Shown here piece by piece: positions 26,201-36,640 of a stretch of DNA of 64,000 bases. Within the stretch, counting starts at the first letter, position 1. Each line of letters begins with the position of its first letter. Below the pieces are notes generated by a model. The model ran no database searches. It was not told the origin of the DNA and worked only from the letters and a program-made list of their open reading frames with translations. Source of the DNA: Dipylidium caninum (Eukaryota > Platyhelminthes > Cestoda > Cyclophyllidea > Dipylidiidae); contig QEYB01000766.1 of the NCBI GenBank assembly GCA_017562135.1, positions 434,001-498,000 of the forward strand. Reading direction: 5' to 3'. Both the position numbers and the translations under genes were made by a program.

Positions 26201-28232
26201 ATTGCATTTTACCATGCGGACGTGTGTGGCAAAAGAGTGACCTCGTCGTATTTTAATTAACCATTTTGTGAGATGTACTCATAATGGGTTATTGGGTCAG
26301 TTGACGGCCGACGTGGGCTTCGTCAGCCTCGTCCTGGAGGCGGTGGGCTTCCACCCATGTGAGATGTGTGCGTGTGCGTGTGAAAAAGCCTTATCCCCAC
26401 ACAAAAATTGGCGTTTCGCCGTTCTCCTGGCAGAGCACTCATTTAGCCGTCGCTTTTTCTTCACTCCACCTCCTTCCTCGAATCATTGTTAATGCCACCC
26501 TCCGAAGCCGCGTTCACCCATTTACCTGGAGAATTTTGGTGTTCCTCAAAAACACCTCCAAATTGTCCTCGTTCCTGCCGTGTTAACTGCTTCCCTGAAA
26601 TCCTGAGTTGAGGTAGGCCTAAGCCAATAGGTGAAAGAGTAACATGTCTTTTTCTTTCAGATCTGGTGGCTTGTTGCAAATGTGGGAGTATCGTACGCCA
26701 AACGGTTGCAGTGGATGAGAAGATGGAGAACGAGCTCAACGTTTTTTGTACCCACCTCCTCTTCCCGGACAGGTGGGCTAATCCTGCTCCTTTCTCTTTC
26801 CAACAAGTCGCCAACGCTCTCGCCAACATTTTTCAGGCCATGGGCGAGCACAGCTCCGCATCCACTCTTCGCGTTAGTTCCCTTCCATTTTTTCCTCTTA
26901 TTTTTCCAGGTACAAATTAATCGGGTTTGATGGGAGTGGGGGATTGCGAACTCTTGGAGAGTCGAAAAAAGTTGATCTCGATCCCCTGGCCTGATCTGAA
27001 ACGATGTATGCAGATAGGAGCTTCTGCTCTTCACTAAAACTGTACCTATTAACGATGGGAAGATTTTTTATGCATCAAAATTTTGGGATATTTTATAGTT
27101 TTGCGTAAATCAAATGAGGCTGTCCACTGTTGACGAGAAGCATCGGCATTGGTTTGAGGTGTAGCAGACAGTGACAATTCACCCCGTCTGGTAGTGTCAA
27201 AATTTGGTCAAATTGAGTCCAATGAGGCGCCTTCTTAGGAAATGACCGTCCGAGGAGGCGAAATGCTGTGCGTCCCCCTTGGGTCAGGCAGAATACAGGC
27301 GAGGTGGACAATTTGCGTTGTGAGCCACATCACCCAGCAGGACAGTGGCGCATGTATAACTCGACGAACAAACGCGGTACCTTAGTAATTCACTACCCAT
27401 TCGTTCCTTTTACAGGATGCAACTAACAGAATATGTCGCTGGGAGTTGAAGAGCTCTCCGTCTGGTGAGCTGCAAATACGCAATGGCTCCGACACGGCTC
27501 CTACCTACATGACCAATAACTTCATCGTCACTTACCGTAACAACAATATCGTGGTTCCTCACGCTCGTATTTTCAATGATTCGTCAATTTCTGTCTCCGC
27601 CGATGGCAAATTCATTGCTGCTGTTGTTGTTCCGCCCGGAAATCACGGCGACCCGGAACTCTTTCAGGTAGCCAGTCAAATTGCATCACTTACTTTGCCC
27701 TTCTTACGACTGGTGCTAAATGGGACTTTATTCTACGTAGGAACAGGACAGCGTAGTAGCTGTGTACTGGGCAGAGCCCGAGAGTCGCCGAGGTCAGTGC
27801 GCCTTTGCTACGAGTATGGTCCCAAACACAGAGCCAGTGTGCCTTCATTTCTCGCCTTCCACCAATTTTCTCGTCGTTGGGACCGCCAACTCACCGTTGG
27901 CTTCTGCTCTGGAGGTTCCAGAAAATGTGCAACGCTATAACGCGATGTTTGCCAAACTGATCAACTATAGGCCCCCAGCGATAGCCTACGTCTATGCGTT
28001 TAGTGGGCGTCGCAAGAGTCCAGTGGAGCAAAGTAGCCGAGTGAAGGAGGTGTTTAGATTCGACCCTAGTGATCCAAACGACCCATCCTGTAATTTCACG
28101 CCGGTGTCACTGAATACGATTCTGTGGCACTATGGCGGTATCGCCTACGCGACAACCAAAGGTGAAATTGTAATGCTGCAACCTCGTTCTCAAACCAGTG
28201 TGGGGGATTCCTCTGCATCAAATGACTTTTAA
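23248..28232 (+). CDS. AMBRA1: AMBRA1-like autophagy/CUL4 adaptor, split WD40 protein, eight exons
   Basis: AMBRA1 is a DDB1-CUL4 substrate receptor that regulates autophagy (Beclin-1/ULK1) and cyclin D turnover. Predicted exons are 23248-23541, 23617-23810, 23907-24112, 24187-24740, 24818-25034, 26661-26872, 27416-27667 and 27741-28232, all with matching phases, giving 806 residues against about 1,300 in human. Residues 1-231 form the N-terminal WD40 half, including RVLPIPPVSSRSVF, GHDRPAWSISFHP and LATGCLGGRVCVW. Residues 560-806 match the C-terminal half, with VVPHARIFNDSSISVSADGK and, near the end, a GGIAYATTKGEIVMLQP segment like the human YGTNKGDLVICRP region. The linker (232-559) is short and has Cys pairs (C260/263/268, C377/380, C429/432, C493/496). 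The start is the first ATG after an acceptor at 23225; an upstream coding exon cannot be excluded. The human protein has a much longer disordered linker. Confidence 0.85.
25275..25306. repeat. CGCA/CACG microsatellite in AMBRA1-like intron 5
   Basis: A tetranucleotide array of ACGC units, plus a nearby GCGCGC run at about 25213-25223, inside the 1,626-nt fifth intron. The open frames over it are Arg/Thr/His repeats and not a gene. Confidence 0.85.
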
Positions 28233-29682
28233 TACATTCCTGGTGTTTAGATTTGCAATGAATTCTAGTCTTTAGACCAATATGCTAATAATTTCAATAT
28301 ATTTTCGGTTATGGATCTCTTTAACATTTACTTGTTGGCAGATGGTGGGGATCCGTTGGATTATGACTTGGGAAGATCACTGGAAGGTGATAGCGTTTAA
28401 ATAGTATAGGAAGAATGTAACTAGTGGGATAGGCTTCTATTTCGAACAAAGCGAATGAGATATTGTGGAGATGACGGTATGCTTAAGAATACTCCAAAAG
28501 TGGCAGACTAGTTCCGTTTGAGGAAATCGGTTGAAAGGTCTACACGACGAACCTCGAACGATGAAAATAGGGTTCTGACGAAGCCATCATGCCGTCAGTT
28601 GAGGCATAATAACAGGTAATAGAGACTATGTATAATTTAAATCTAACAGTACAAATTTATTTTACATATCTCTGTCATAGCTGTTCAGCAAAAGGCCGCA
28701 TTATTTTCTGCGTAATCCAGTGGCATCGTACCCTGGATACATCGTACTTTAAAGGTGTTAGCCACAGGTTACCATGAAAAACACATAAGTTGCGGGTGAT
28801 CCTAGCTGCCTCGGTCACCCATTGCATGACCATAGATTTTGTGATTGATCTTACCTTTCGCACAGCTTTCTGCTACTGATGGTAAGCATTACCTTAAGGC
28901 ACGGCCCACATCTCGACCAGAGAATTGGTGAGGGATGCAATGGATTTTCCCAGAGACGCTGGAACAAGGCGAAAGAAGGACGAAATGATCGAAAAGAGGA
29001 AAGGCAAATGGCTATGCTGATAGTAGCTTGATTTTGTGCAAAATCGGCCTAAATATTAATCATGGTGTCTGTTAGAAGGTCCACATACGGGGTGTTTTTC
29101 CGTTAAGCAAGGTTTGCTGCATTAGACACTTATTTCTGCACCGTTAAGGTTTAGTGCTGTTTGAGTAAAAATCCGGATTATTGCATCAAAGTGCCGCCAT
29201 AAAAAGAAGCATGTTCGGATAGTAAATAATTGTGTGCGAGGTTTATTTGTGCTTATTTGACACGGGTTAACCTTCGCGTATAACCTCGGTAGCGAGACCT
29301 TTTCTGACATTTGCAATTGTGTAGATGGGACAGGACATGTGAGACTGCCCTGTTGTAACATGACCTGCAAGATAAGTTGCAAAATCAATCACTTTCTATG
29401 GCAAAATTTTACGGATATATCCGACATTGAATTGTTAAATGATTGGATTTTGTATAATAGCAAGTCGCAATTGCGGCGGGTATATGAGTGTCACTTTCCA
29501 CTTTGTTCGCGGTGTGGGCTTAGTCGTGCCCTGTTCCCCATTTCCCCTCCCTTATTTTTCCCAATTCGTCTTTTGTAGTTGTCTTGGCTTTAAAAAGAAG
29601 TCAGATTCCTGTATTCATGTTGGCTATGAGTTTGCGGTTTATTATCGATTATTTGATTCAACGTTTTTTTTTTTAGATAACA
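28233..29682. other. Intergenic region between AMBRA1-like gene and cyclin B
   Basis: AT-rich, with no supported exon on either strand. A T-rich acceptor ending at 29676 (run of T then AG) lies just six bases before the cyclin B start codon, so the upstream part may contain a cyclin leader exon or a trans-splice site. Confidence 0.5.
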
Positions 29683-31035
29683 ATGATTACGCGTAGTAGA
29701 CTTCGCCTTGGTGATGTTCCCGTGCGTCTTTTGGTCTACAACTTCTAAAGGCTTTAAATGTTTTGTGCAGTATTTGTAATCGAACTCGCATTACTTTTTA
29801 GGTAAAGCAAAATGATGAGAACGCTAATGTCCAAGAGAAATTGGTCGGAAAGACTGTGAATCCTAGGTCTAGAACTGTTCTCAGTGAAATAGAAAATTTG
29901 AACATCGGTGAACTCCCTGGCAAGATCTCAAAGAAAAATGATTTGCCCCCAGCAACGTTATTCACAAACTACTATGTTGTATACAATACGACTACTTCGG
30001 AAGAGTACAAGTCATTTAACACCTCAGTTACGTAACTGTTTCTACAACTTCTACAAGAAGAGATTGGCAATTCGCGCAAAGTGTTTGGATTCAGATCCCG
30101 CACAATTTGCTGGTCTCGAATTTAAGTTTGGCCTTAAGGGTGAATGCAAGCACGACATTACTGAGTGTGCTTTTGATTATCTTCAAGATGCCGAATACCT
30201 TACATATCCTTTGGTGCCAATGTTCTTGTCCCGTTGCAATGACTTAACACCACGCATGCGCTATATTCTCGTTAACTGGATGGTACAGGTGCACCAAAGC
30301 TATAAGCTTACACCTGAAACATTGTTCCTTGCTCTAGCTTTATTAGATCGATATGTATATGTAGGTTGTGAAAAATTGACTTATTCTATTTTTAGAAATC
30401 TGCGAATCAGGTATCAAGACAAGTTTTTCAGTTGTTGGGGGTCACCGCTCTTTATCTAGCATCTAAGTTTGAAGAGATGTTCCCTCCTGATGTGGGGGAT
30501 TATTCTTCTATAACAGAGGGTTGTTTTAACTCAGGTGATATTGTGGTGTGCGAACAGATGATTCTTCAGGGGATGGATTTTCTCATTAACATCCCCTCAC
30601 CTCTGCTATTTTTGCGACGTCTCTCGGGGGCATTAAAGGTCGACGGTCTCGTACACAACCTCTCCAAATACTTCCTTGAATTGGCATTTCAGGAGTACGA
30701 ACTGGCTCATTTTCCAGGCAATTTCCTCTCCGCGGTTGCCATTTGTTTGGCTCTAGCCGTTGTTGCGGACACTCATGTCATTGATGATATTTGGGATGAT
30801 AAGATAAGTTATCTTAGCGGCCACACCATTGATGATATTCGGACCCCTCTACAAATTTTGGCCAAAGCTGTTCTACGTCAACGTGAACCCTCGAAGTATC
30901 GGGTTAGTGATCGTGATTCCCTAATCTTTACTTTAGGCTATTTACGATAAGTATCGTTCTGATGACCTATTTCAAAGGGTTTCTGCTATGCCTGAGTTGG
31001 AATCTCGGACAATGCGGTTATTAAGTGGAGCATAG
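29683..31035 (+). CDS. G2/mitotic B-type cyclin, five exons
   Basis: Regulatory subunit of CDK1 that drives mitotic entry and is degraded by APC/C. Exons are 29683-29721, 29802-29978, 30028-30354, 30396-30902 and 30937-31035, all phase 0, giving 382 residues. Introns are 80, 49, 41 and 34 nt. A canonical destruction box RTVLSEIEN lies at residues 37-45. The first cyclin fold has the CDK-binding MRYILVNWMVQV (149 onward) and QLLGVTALYLASKFEEMFPP. The second fold includes SPLLFLRRLSGA and FLELAFQEYELAHFPG. The C-terminal exon adds the usual tail starting AIYDKYRSDDLFQRV; without removing the 34-nt intron the frame stops early at 30950. Exon 2/3 joining is the least certain, because an alternative acceptor AAG lies about 30 nt downstream. 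Sequence favours B1/B2 over B3. An acceptor ends six bases before the ATG. Confidence 0.92.
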
Positions 31036-32700
31036 TGAACAAATCTTTGGTGTTTTGATAAAATTTTAACCCAAAATGGCTTATGTGTCTTAATCGTCTC
31101 CATTAACCGTCGCCTTCTGCTTTGGTTTCTCCAACCATCGATTCATGAAGAGCTGTCTGTGTTTTTACGATTCCTCCCTTGATTGTCATATCAATGTGCG
31201 ATCAATAAACAATTGGCTCTAATTTGTCGTGACCGTTTTGTTGGTCAACTGAGTGACATTTGGTTTTGATCTAGTGCTCGGGTAGGCTGACGGGCGTGGG
31301 TGCCTCCTCGATTTTGCCATTTTAGCACTCTCTTGAGTCACATGCGGAGCCGATTAGAGTTCGTGACCCTCATGATCGGTATTAACCACCTCGGTGACTG
31401 AGTTGGTGACCAGGATTCTCTTGATCCGGGTCGACCCCTGTGAGGCTCTTCCGGTATTTCTCTTTTTAATGTCGGGTGCTTTTTTTGTAATTTATTTAGT
31501 CGAAGTAACGAAATCTCGCTATTGTGATTAAAGGCTAGGACAAGCGACTAATCCGCTCCTTGTTGTGTTTCTTCGAGTTTGAGGGTTTTGCCGAGTGAGC
31601 ACTCGGTTTCCTACCTACCGTGAAAGCGGTTTAAGCCTAACAGTTGAGTCAGTTTCAGGCATTATTTGTGAGTCCCTGGCTCTGAAAAGACAGATTGACC
31701 TGAGGTAAGGACGTTCAGCTCGCGCTCAGTGGTTAATGGTTATTCCATTTGACCCCATTGCTGATGTGCAAAAGGTGGGTGCCCCAGCCCGACACGATCT
31801 GGCTAGTTGCGTGTTTACTGGGGGCCGCAAGTCTCCTCTGCCCCGACTTCTGAGGACGCCGCTTTCTACCACCATACCCGGTGATCGAGCCGCCCCTTCA
31901 CCCTTGCATGCGAGGTCTCGTTTTGGCGCGGTGGGGCGACCGAAGGTCTACTTTCCATCGGGAAGTCGCTGTGGGATGCAGGATATTAGTCATCGCGGTG
32001 AATCATTTTAGGAAACTCCTTAGTCACGTGCCTGAACTGGTAGGCTAAGGAGAATTGGATTTGATCTCCCTTCCGATCGGGCGAAAGACACCTGCCCCGA
32101 GGAAAAAAAAACAGGATAAACAGGCAGTTTTCAGAGTGGAGACGTGGGCACAAGATGGTTCCCCCGACGGGCTGTCAGCCGGAGACGGCGGGCAGAAGTG
32201 CCGGGGTCCGCAATGGGAGCACAGCTGCAGTGAGTCATCTGTCTGGACTTTGACGTCGTACAGATGAGTTGCCGACTTGCGACGTCAACGCAGGGGAGCA
32301 TTCGGCACAATGACCAAGTCGCCTTCTCGCTCGGATGTCTCACCTCCAAGGGGGCATCAGTGACCGCTGATTCAGGGGGCTTCAGTCACTGCGTCCCATA
32401 TCGTTCAGTTTCCCCGCATTCCAAAGCAGAGGAGGCCAGTTTATTAAGGCATTGTGAGTAGACGTTGATTTAGACGACCGTGATTTAGACCATGAGTAAC
32501 GGAAGGTGGAAAGGATGTGAAAGTGTAGCAATTGGAGTTAGCTAAGAGTCCATGCTCGTGGCCCCCGGGCCTCCTCTCCCCGTGTTTGAGGTATACCAGC
32601 CTTCATTCGAATGTTACACAACCAAAACTACAGGCACTCAGAGGGGAGGAACCATGAAGACCTAACAAAGTGCCACAAAAAATGTTTGAACGTGACAAGA
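31036..32700. other. Intergenic, no supported gene
   Basis: Cyclin B 3'UTR to about 31.23 kb, then mixed-composition DNA. Short open frames at 31736-32011 and 32131-32349 have no recognisable features. Confidence 0.5.
31204..31209 (+). terminator. Polyadenylation signal of cyclin B
   Basis: AATAAA hexamer about 170 nt after the cyclin B stop codon, in an AT-rich 3' flank. This is the standard cleavage/polyadenylation signal, with T/G-rich sequence downstream. Its use is inferred from position. Confidence 0.6.
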
Positions 32701-32825
32701 GAGTGAGATGAGGAAAGACAGGACAAAAAATGTCCTGTGAACGCATGGGAGAGCCATCGCCCACTCGCTTTACTTCACGAGAAAGGACACCAATCATTTA
32801 AAGATGGGGAGTGGGAGCATAGTGG

Positions 32826-32896
32826 GAGTGCGGTGATCAGAGAGTTACCGAGGTGGCGAGTGAGTGTCAGATTTAGGGTGGGAAAGGGAGAAGGGG
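32826..32896 (+). repeat. Direct repeat copy A (diverged)
   Basis: Starts GTGGGAGTGCGGTGATCAG and aligns without gaps to copy B, about 463 bp downstream, over about 70 bp. By my hand count roughly 70 percent of bases match. Shared cores are TGATC, GTTAC, GAGGTG and AGGGT. Confidence 0.55.
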
Positions 32897-33288
32897 AGAG
32901 AGCGGGACAGCAGCGAAAGTGACGTTCGTCGCGATGCTTCGAGGACGGAGAAGGAACAGAGTTTAGACGCACTAAAGCGCTTCTTACGGCGAAAAGAGGT
33001 CGCCGCATGAGCAGAATCGCACTTAATAGACCGGGTTAGTGGGACACAATAGATCCTCTGCCAACACGGAGAGTAGAGCTACGGAAATTGTCCCCACGCC
33101 TTCGAAATCCGTTCACGTGAAACGCGAATGCAGGCACTACATTGTCGGAGTGGGACTTGGGACGAAGAGCACAGTCGGAAGGGCAACGTGGAAAGAAGGA
33201 TTAACGCCTTGGAGTGCCATTATCCACTTCTGTCACTCCACTCACTCCCTCACTCGAAGATGTGTCTTGCCAAGGCAATGGGTGTGAG

Positions 33289-33359
33289 CTGATCGGAGTG
33301 TTACGGAGGTGTTGGGCCAGTGGCAGGACGAGGGTAAGGAATAGAGAAAGGGCGAGGTA
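33289..33359 (+). repeat. Direct repeat copy B (diverged)
   Basis: Starts ATGGGTGTGAGCTGATCGG; the partner of copy A. Together they suggest an old tandem or segmental duplication inside the gene-free block. Confidence 0.55.
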
Positions 33360-33606
33360 ACTACGACGCTATTCTGCAACAACTTGCATAGAGTGGATGG
33401 CAGGGGGAAGAGGAAAGGAGCTGTGGGGTAGATTGACCCCATATCAGTTGGAGACAAACAATTCCACGGCAGCAGGGGAGGACTCGATACTCGTCCCGCC
33501 GTCCACTCGTCCACCACGTGCCGCTCTCGTAGACTCCTCTTGCTTTTGGTCATGGGAGAGGCGCTGCTTCCGCAAACTAAGAAACATCAGTTGCCTTTCT
33601 GCCTGG

Positions 33607-33683
33607 TCGAGGCAGTGCAGCGCCAACACACACCATTGCACGCCTTTTTGTCGAGGCGCCATTGTCAGAGGGAAACAATCGCA
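33607..33683 (+). pseudogene. Coding-like repeat fragment, left copy
   Basis: This 77-bp segment aligns without gaps to the reverse complement of 36377-36453, with 16 differences by my hand count (about 79 percent identity). Eleven of the 16 fall on the third base of one frame, whose translation includes VEAVQRQHTPLHAF and LSRRHCQRETIA. That bias suggests the ancestral sequence encoded protein. The surrounding frame is open from 33540 to 34130, but nothing else in it is recognisable. The family is unknown to me; a mobile-element gene remnant is my guess. Confidence 0.4.
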
Positions 33684-34431
33684 CTGCATAGGCTGCATCA
33701 GTGTCACATCAACGTATCTTTGAGAGTGAAGGCTTCTGGCAAATACGAATGCTTCACGGAAACTCATGTAGTCGACATCCGTCTGCGTGAGATTGAGAAT
33801 TTACAAATGACGAGGAAGGGGCCGACAATCAGGCTTCATTGTCCTTCCAACCTCAGGCATGGCAGAGGATTGCCTGCGAGATGCAGACGTGTTGTGGGGA
33901 GACTGTGCCCTTCCCACACGCACACTCCTCCTCTTCCCTCGAGCACCACATCCATGAGGCACAACCACGAGGAGAAGTCGAGGGAGCCTTCCTCGTGGCA
34001 GCCTCGTCCTCCGGTGTCAGAGTGGCCCTGCCAACCTTCCAACTCGTCCCATTCAACTCGCCATTATTGCATCATTTGGAGTCATTTTTCGCCACGACGT
34101 CACCTCCCGCCACGATCGATTCGTGCGTGAAGAGCACGAATGTGGTGGACAAATCGATGGCTGCGTCTGAGGTGTCGGAGGTGAGGCGACGCGTGGACGA
34201 ATGGGGTGGAAGGCGCGACGCAATTCCTCACCCTCCACTTCCACCGTCAAAGCGCCAAGTCTGCATCTTTTCGGCATTCCAAAAACTGAATTCGCGTGGA
34301 CGAGTGCGCGAATGCAAGGGGAAGTGCGGTGGCGACGTGGCAGACACGAGGTGCTCGACGCTTGTTGTAACCGCCTCGCCAACGGGGATGACTGCAGCAG
34401 CTTTATGAAATGCCAACGTGTTATCGCGTCT

Positions 34432-34475
34432 CCCACTGTTGCGATTGTAAATTCCCTCCTAATGAGGATGGCAGT
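34432..34475 (-). pseudogene. Possible third coding-like repeat fragment
   Basis: The minus-strand translation AILIRREFTIATV resembles the LLSRRxxQRETIA core of the two better copies if a short deletion is allowed. The match is brief and could be chance. Confidence 0.2.
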
Positions 34476-36376
34476 CTCCACTGACCACATTTCCTCACCG
34501 ACAGAGGCAGCGGGGTACCTGCTGAGGCTCAACTGTGTCCACGTCTTCTCCGCAGGTCATCTTCACTCGTGTGGGCAGATGGCAACAATTGTCTGTTGGA
34601 GGAGGAGGAGGAGAAAATTTGTGTTAGTGCAAGAAGTTTGGCGGAATCTGATAAAGTTCGGGCGATTGGGAAAGAAGGGAGAGAAAATGTGGACATCAAA
34701 ATGAAAGGAACGAGGCTGTCGTGAGTGGCGCAGTGAGGATGAAAAACCTGTGACAGAGTAATGGGAGTAACGAAAGTGGCTGGACAATTGCTGTGCACAT
34801 ACTCGAGCCATCGGTCGGGGAGAAGGGGAGAGAATAATTTCTCTTCTTCCACTTTTAATACCTCATCTGTGCCTTCGTGCGCGTGGAGCTCAAGTGATGG
34901 GGGAAGAGACAACGAGCACCGCGTCACGCAACGACGACTTGTCAAGCATGAAGAGTGGACGAACTGGTGGAGACGGAATTGCGCTCAACGAACGCAGTTC
35001 GAGGACGAATCATGCGCGGATCTCACTTCTCCAACTCCTCGCCACAACATGACTTCAGAAGCATTCTCCCTCGACCCTCCTCTCTTCTCCCCATGATCCG
35101 CCCCCCCATCTCTCTCGCCTCTCCTCTCCTCTCTCTGCCTCATGTCACGTCCTCGTCCTGCGTGCCCCACGACTCTTCTTCGTGCATCATTGCGATGATT
35201 CCCACCACCACCACCCCACCACCCACCAATTACCACCCACTGCCGGCATTCACCAATTCCACACACCGAACCCTTCTCCACACTCTTGCCTTCTTCCCTC
35301 TCCAAGGATTCCCCCTGTCAGCGGACGAATAGTCCAGTTCGTGAACGGGAGGATGCCTGTCTGGAAGGAATGTGACTTGTGAGAAGGACATTTCCTATAT
35401 CTCGTCTCTCCTCTGCATTGAAAGGTTTGATCGAGTGATTTTGTCACATAAATTAACCACCCATACTCGTTTTCGCCGTCCACCGCCAGTCATCTGCTGA
35501 AATCAGTCTCTCTAGCTGCCCCGCCCCTCGAACCCAGAACGCAAGCAATGCTCGCTGATAGACACTTTTCTATTTCCCCTTCTACCACTGCGACGCCTTC
35601 GTGGATACTCCATTCCCGAAATTCCCGTCGCCAGAACTTGGCGGCCCCTCCCAATTCCAAGTGACCGAAAGACACTTTCACACAGCATAACGCGGCTTCT
35701 GCATTGTCGCTTTCCTTTTAAACCTACGTTCCTCTTCTCCCATTGACCCAAGCAATCATTGTCACGTCTAATTCGAGGTGGAACCATTTCTTCACCACTT
35801 GTAACACCCTCTCTTGTCTCTCCTCAAACTACTTTCCCTTACCTGTTCCGCCCTACCTTGCCAAGCCCAGTCTAGCCTTACCCTGTTGCGTCCGGACATT
35901 CCCTACCCCTCCCTCACCTGTTGTGACATGTTTTGTTTATCGCCCCGCCCCATCTCACTCTTGTGACCAGAGACTATTCTACTTCACTACCCCCGTTCCC
36001 GATTGCCACTGCCAAGAGGAAAAGATGTGTCCACATCGAAGTGCCTTTTATGCGAGGAAGGTGGAAGTACCTCACATTCACTCCTCTCTTCTCGTCTCCG
36101 CTACCCTCTCCACTCCAATCCACTCTCCACCTCGTCACTCCCATTGCACGCACTGTCAGGGTCGAGGTTGCGGCAGCGGTGGCAGACGAGAAAGGTGAAG
36201 CTTCTCGACACGAGGACACCACCACTTTGCACCCTCACTCTCCACCCACACTACCATCGTGACAGGCTGGGCAAGTGAGGCGCACTCCAACGAAGCAGTG
36301 GAAGGCGGGAAACGGCGAGGGGAGAGGAGAGGGGAAGAAAGAAAAGAAGTGTGCAGCACTAACGCAGTCTGAGAAG

Positions 36377-36453
36377 AGCGATTGTTTCCCTCTGACGATG
36401 ACGTCTCGACAATAAGGCTCGTCATGTTGTGAGCTGATGCTGAACTGCCTCAA
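36377..36453 (-). pseudogene. Coding-like repeat fragment, right copy (inverted)
   Basis: Inverted partner of 33607-33683. The same frame reads VEAVQHQLTT, then an in-frame stop, then RALLSRRHRQRETIA, so this copy is broken. The shared core GTCAGAGGGAAACAATCGC is identical in both copies. Confidence 0.4.
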
Positions 36454-36640
36454 CGAACCACCGGATTGCACACTCAAATCAGATGGACGGGCGCGGATTG
36501 CCTCTTCTGCCAGTGCAATTTTCATTCTGGTAATTCGATTTCGACCTTCTGCTTTTCTCTCTCCACGTGTACGCTCGTGTGTACAGGTCAAAATGCTTTG
36601 GTATAGACGTAAATGGCGACGGTGAGCATGGAGATCTTGG

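Larger units (their letters stand above)
32701..36640. other. Repeat-bearing gene-free block
   Basis: GC is higher than in the flanking genes, with long CT/CC-rich stretches (35.0-36.3 kb). Many overlapping frames of 100-196 codons occur on both strands. None is recognisable, but several contain related fragments listed separately: a direct pair at 32826/33290 and an inverted pair at 33607/36377, with a possible third fragment near 34432. The best explanation is one or more decayed copies of a dispersed repeat or a local duplication. Confidence 0.45.

Noticed and set aside
33540..34130. 196-codon frame containing the left coding-like repeat fragment
   Set aside because: Only the 77-bp part has a related copy; the rest is low complexity and overlaps other long frames. 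Kept as a fragment, not a gene.
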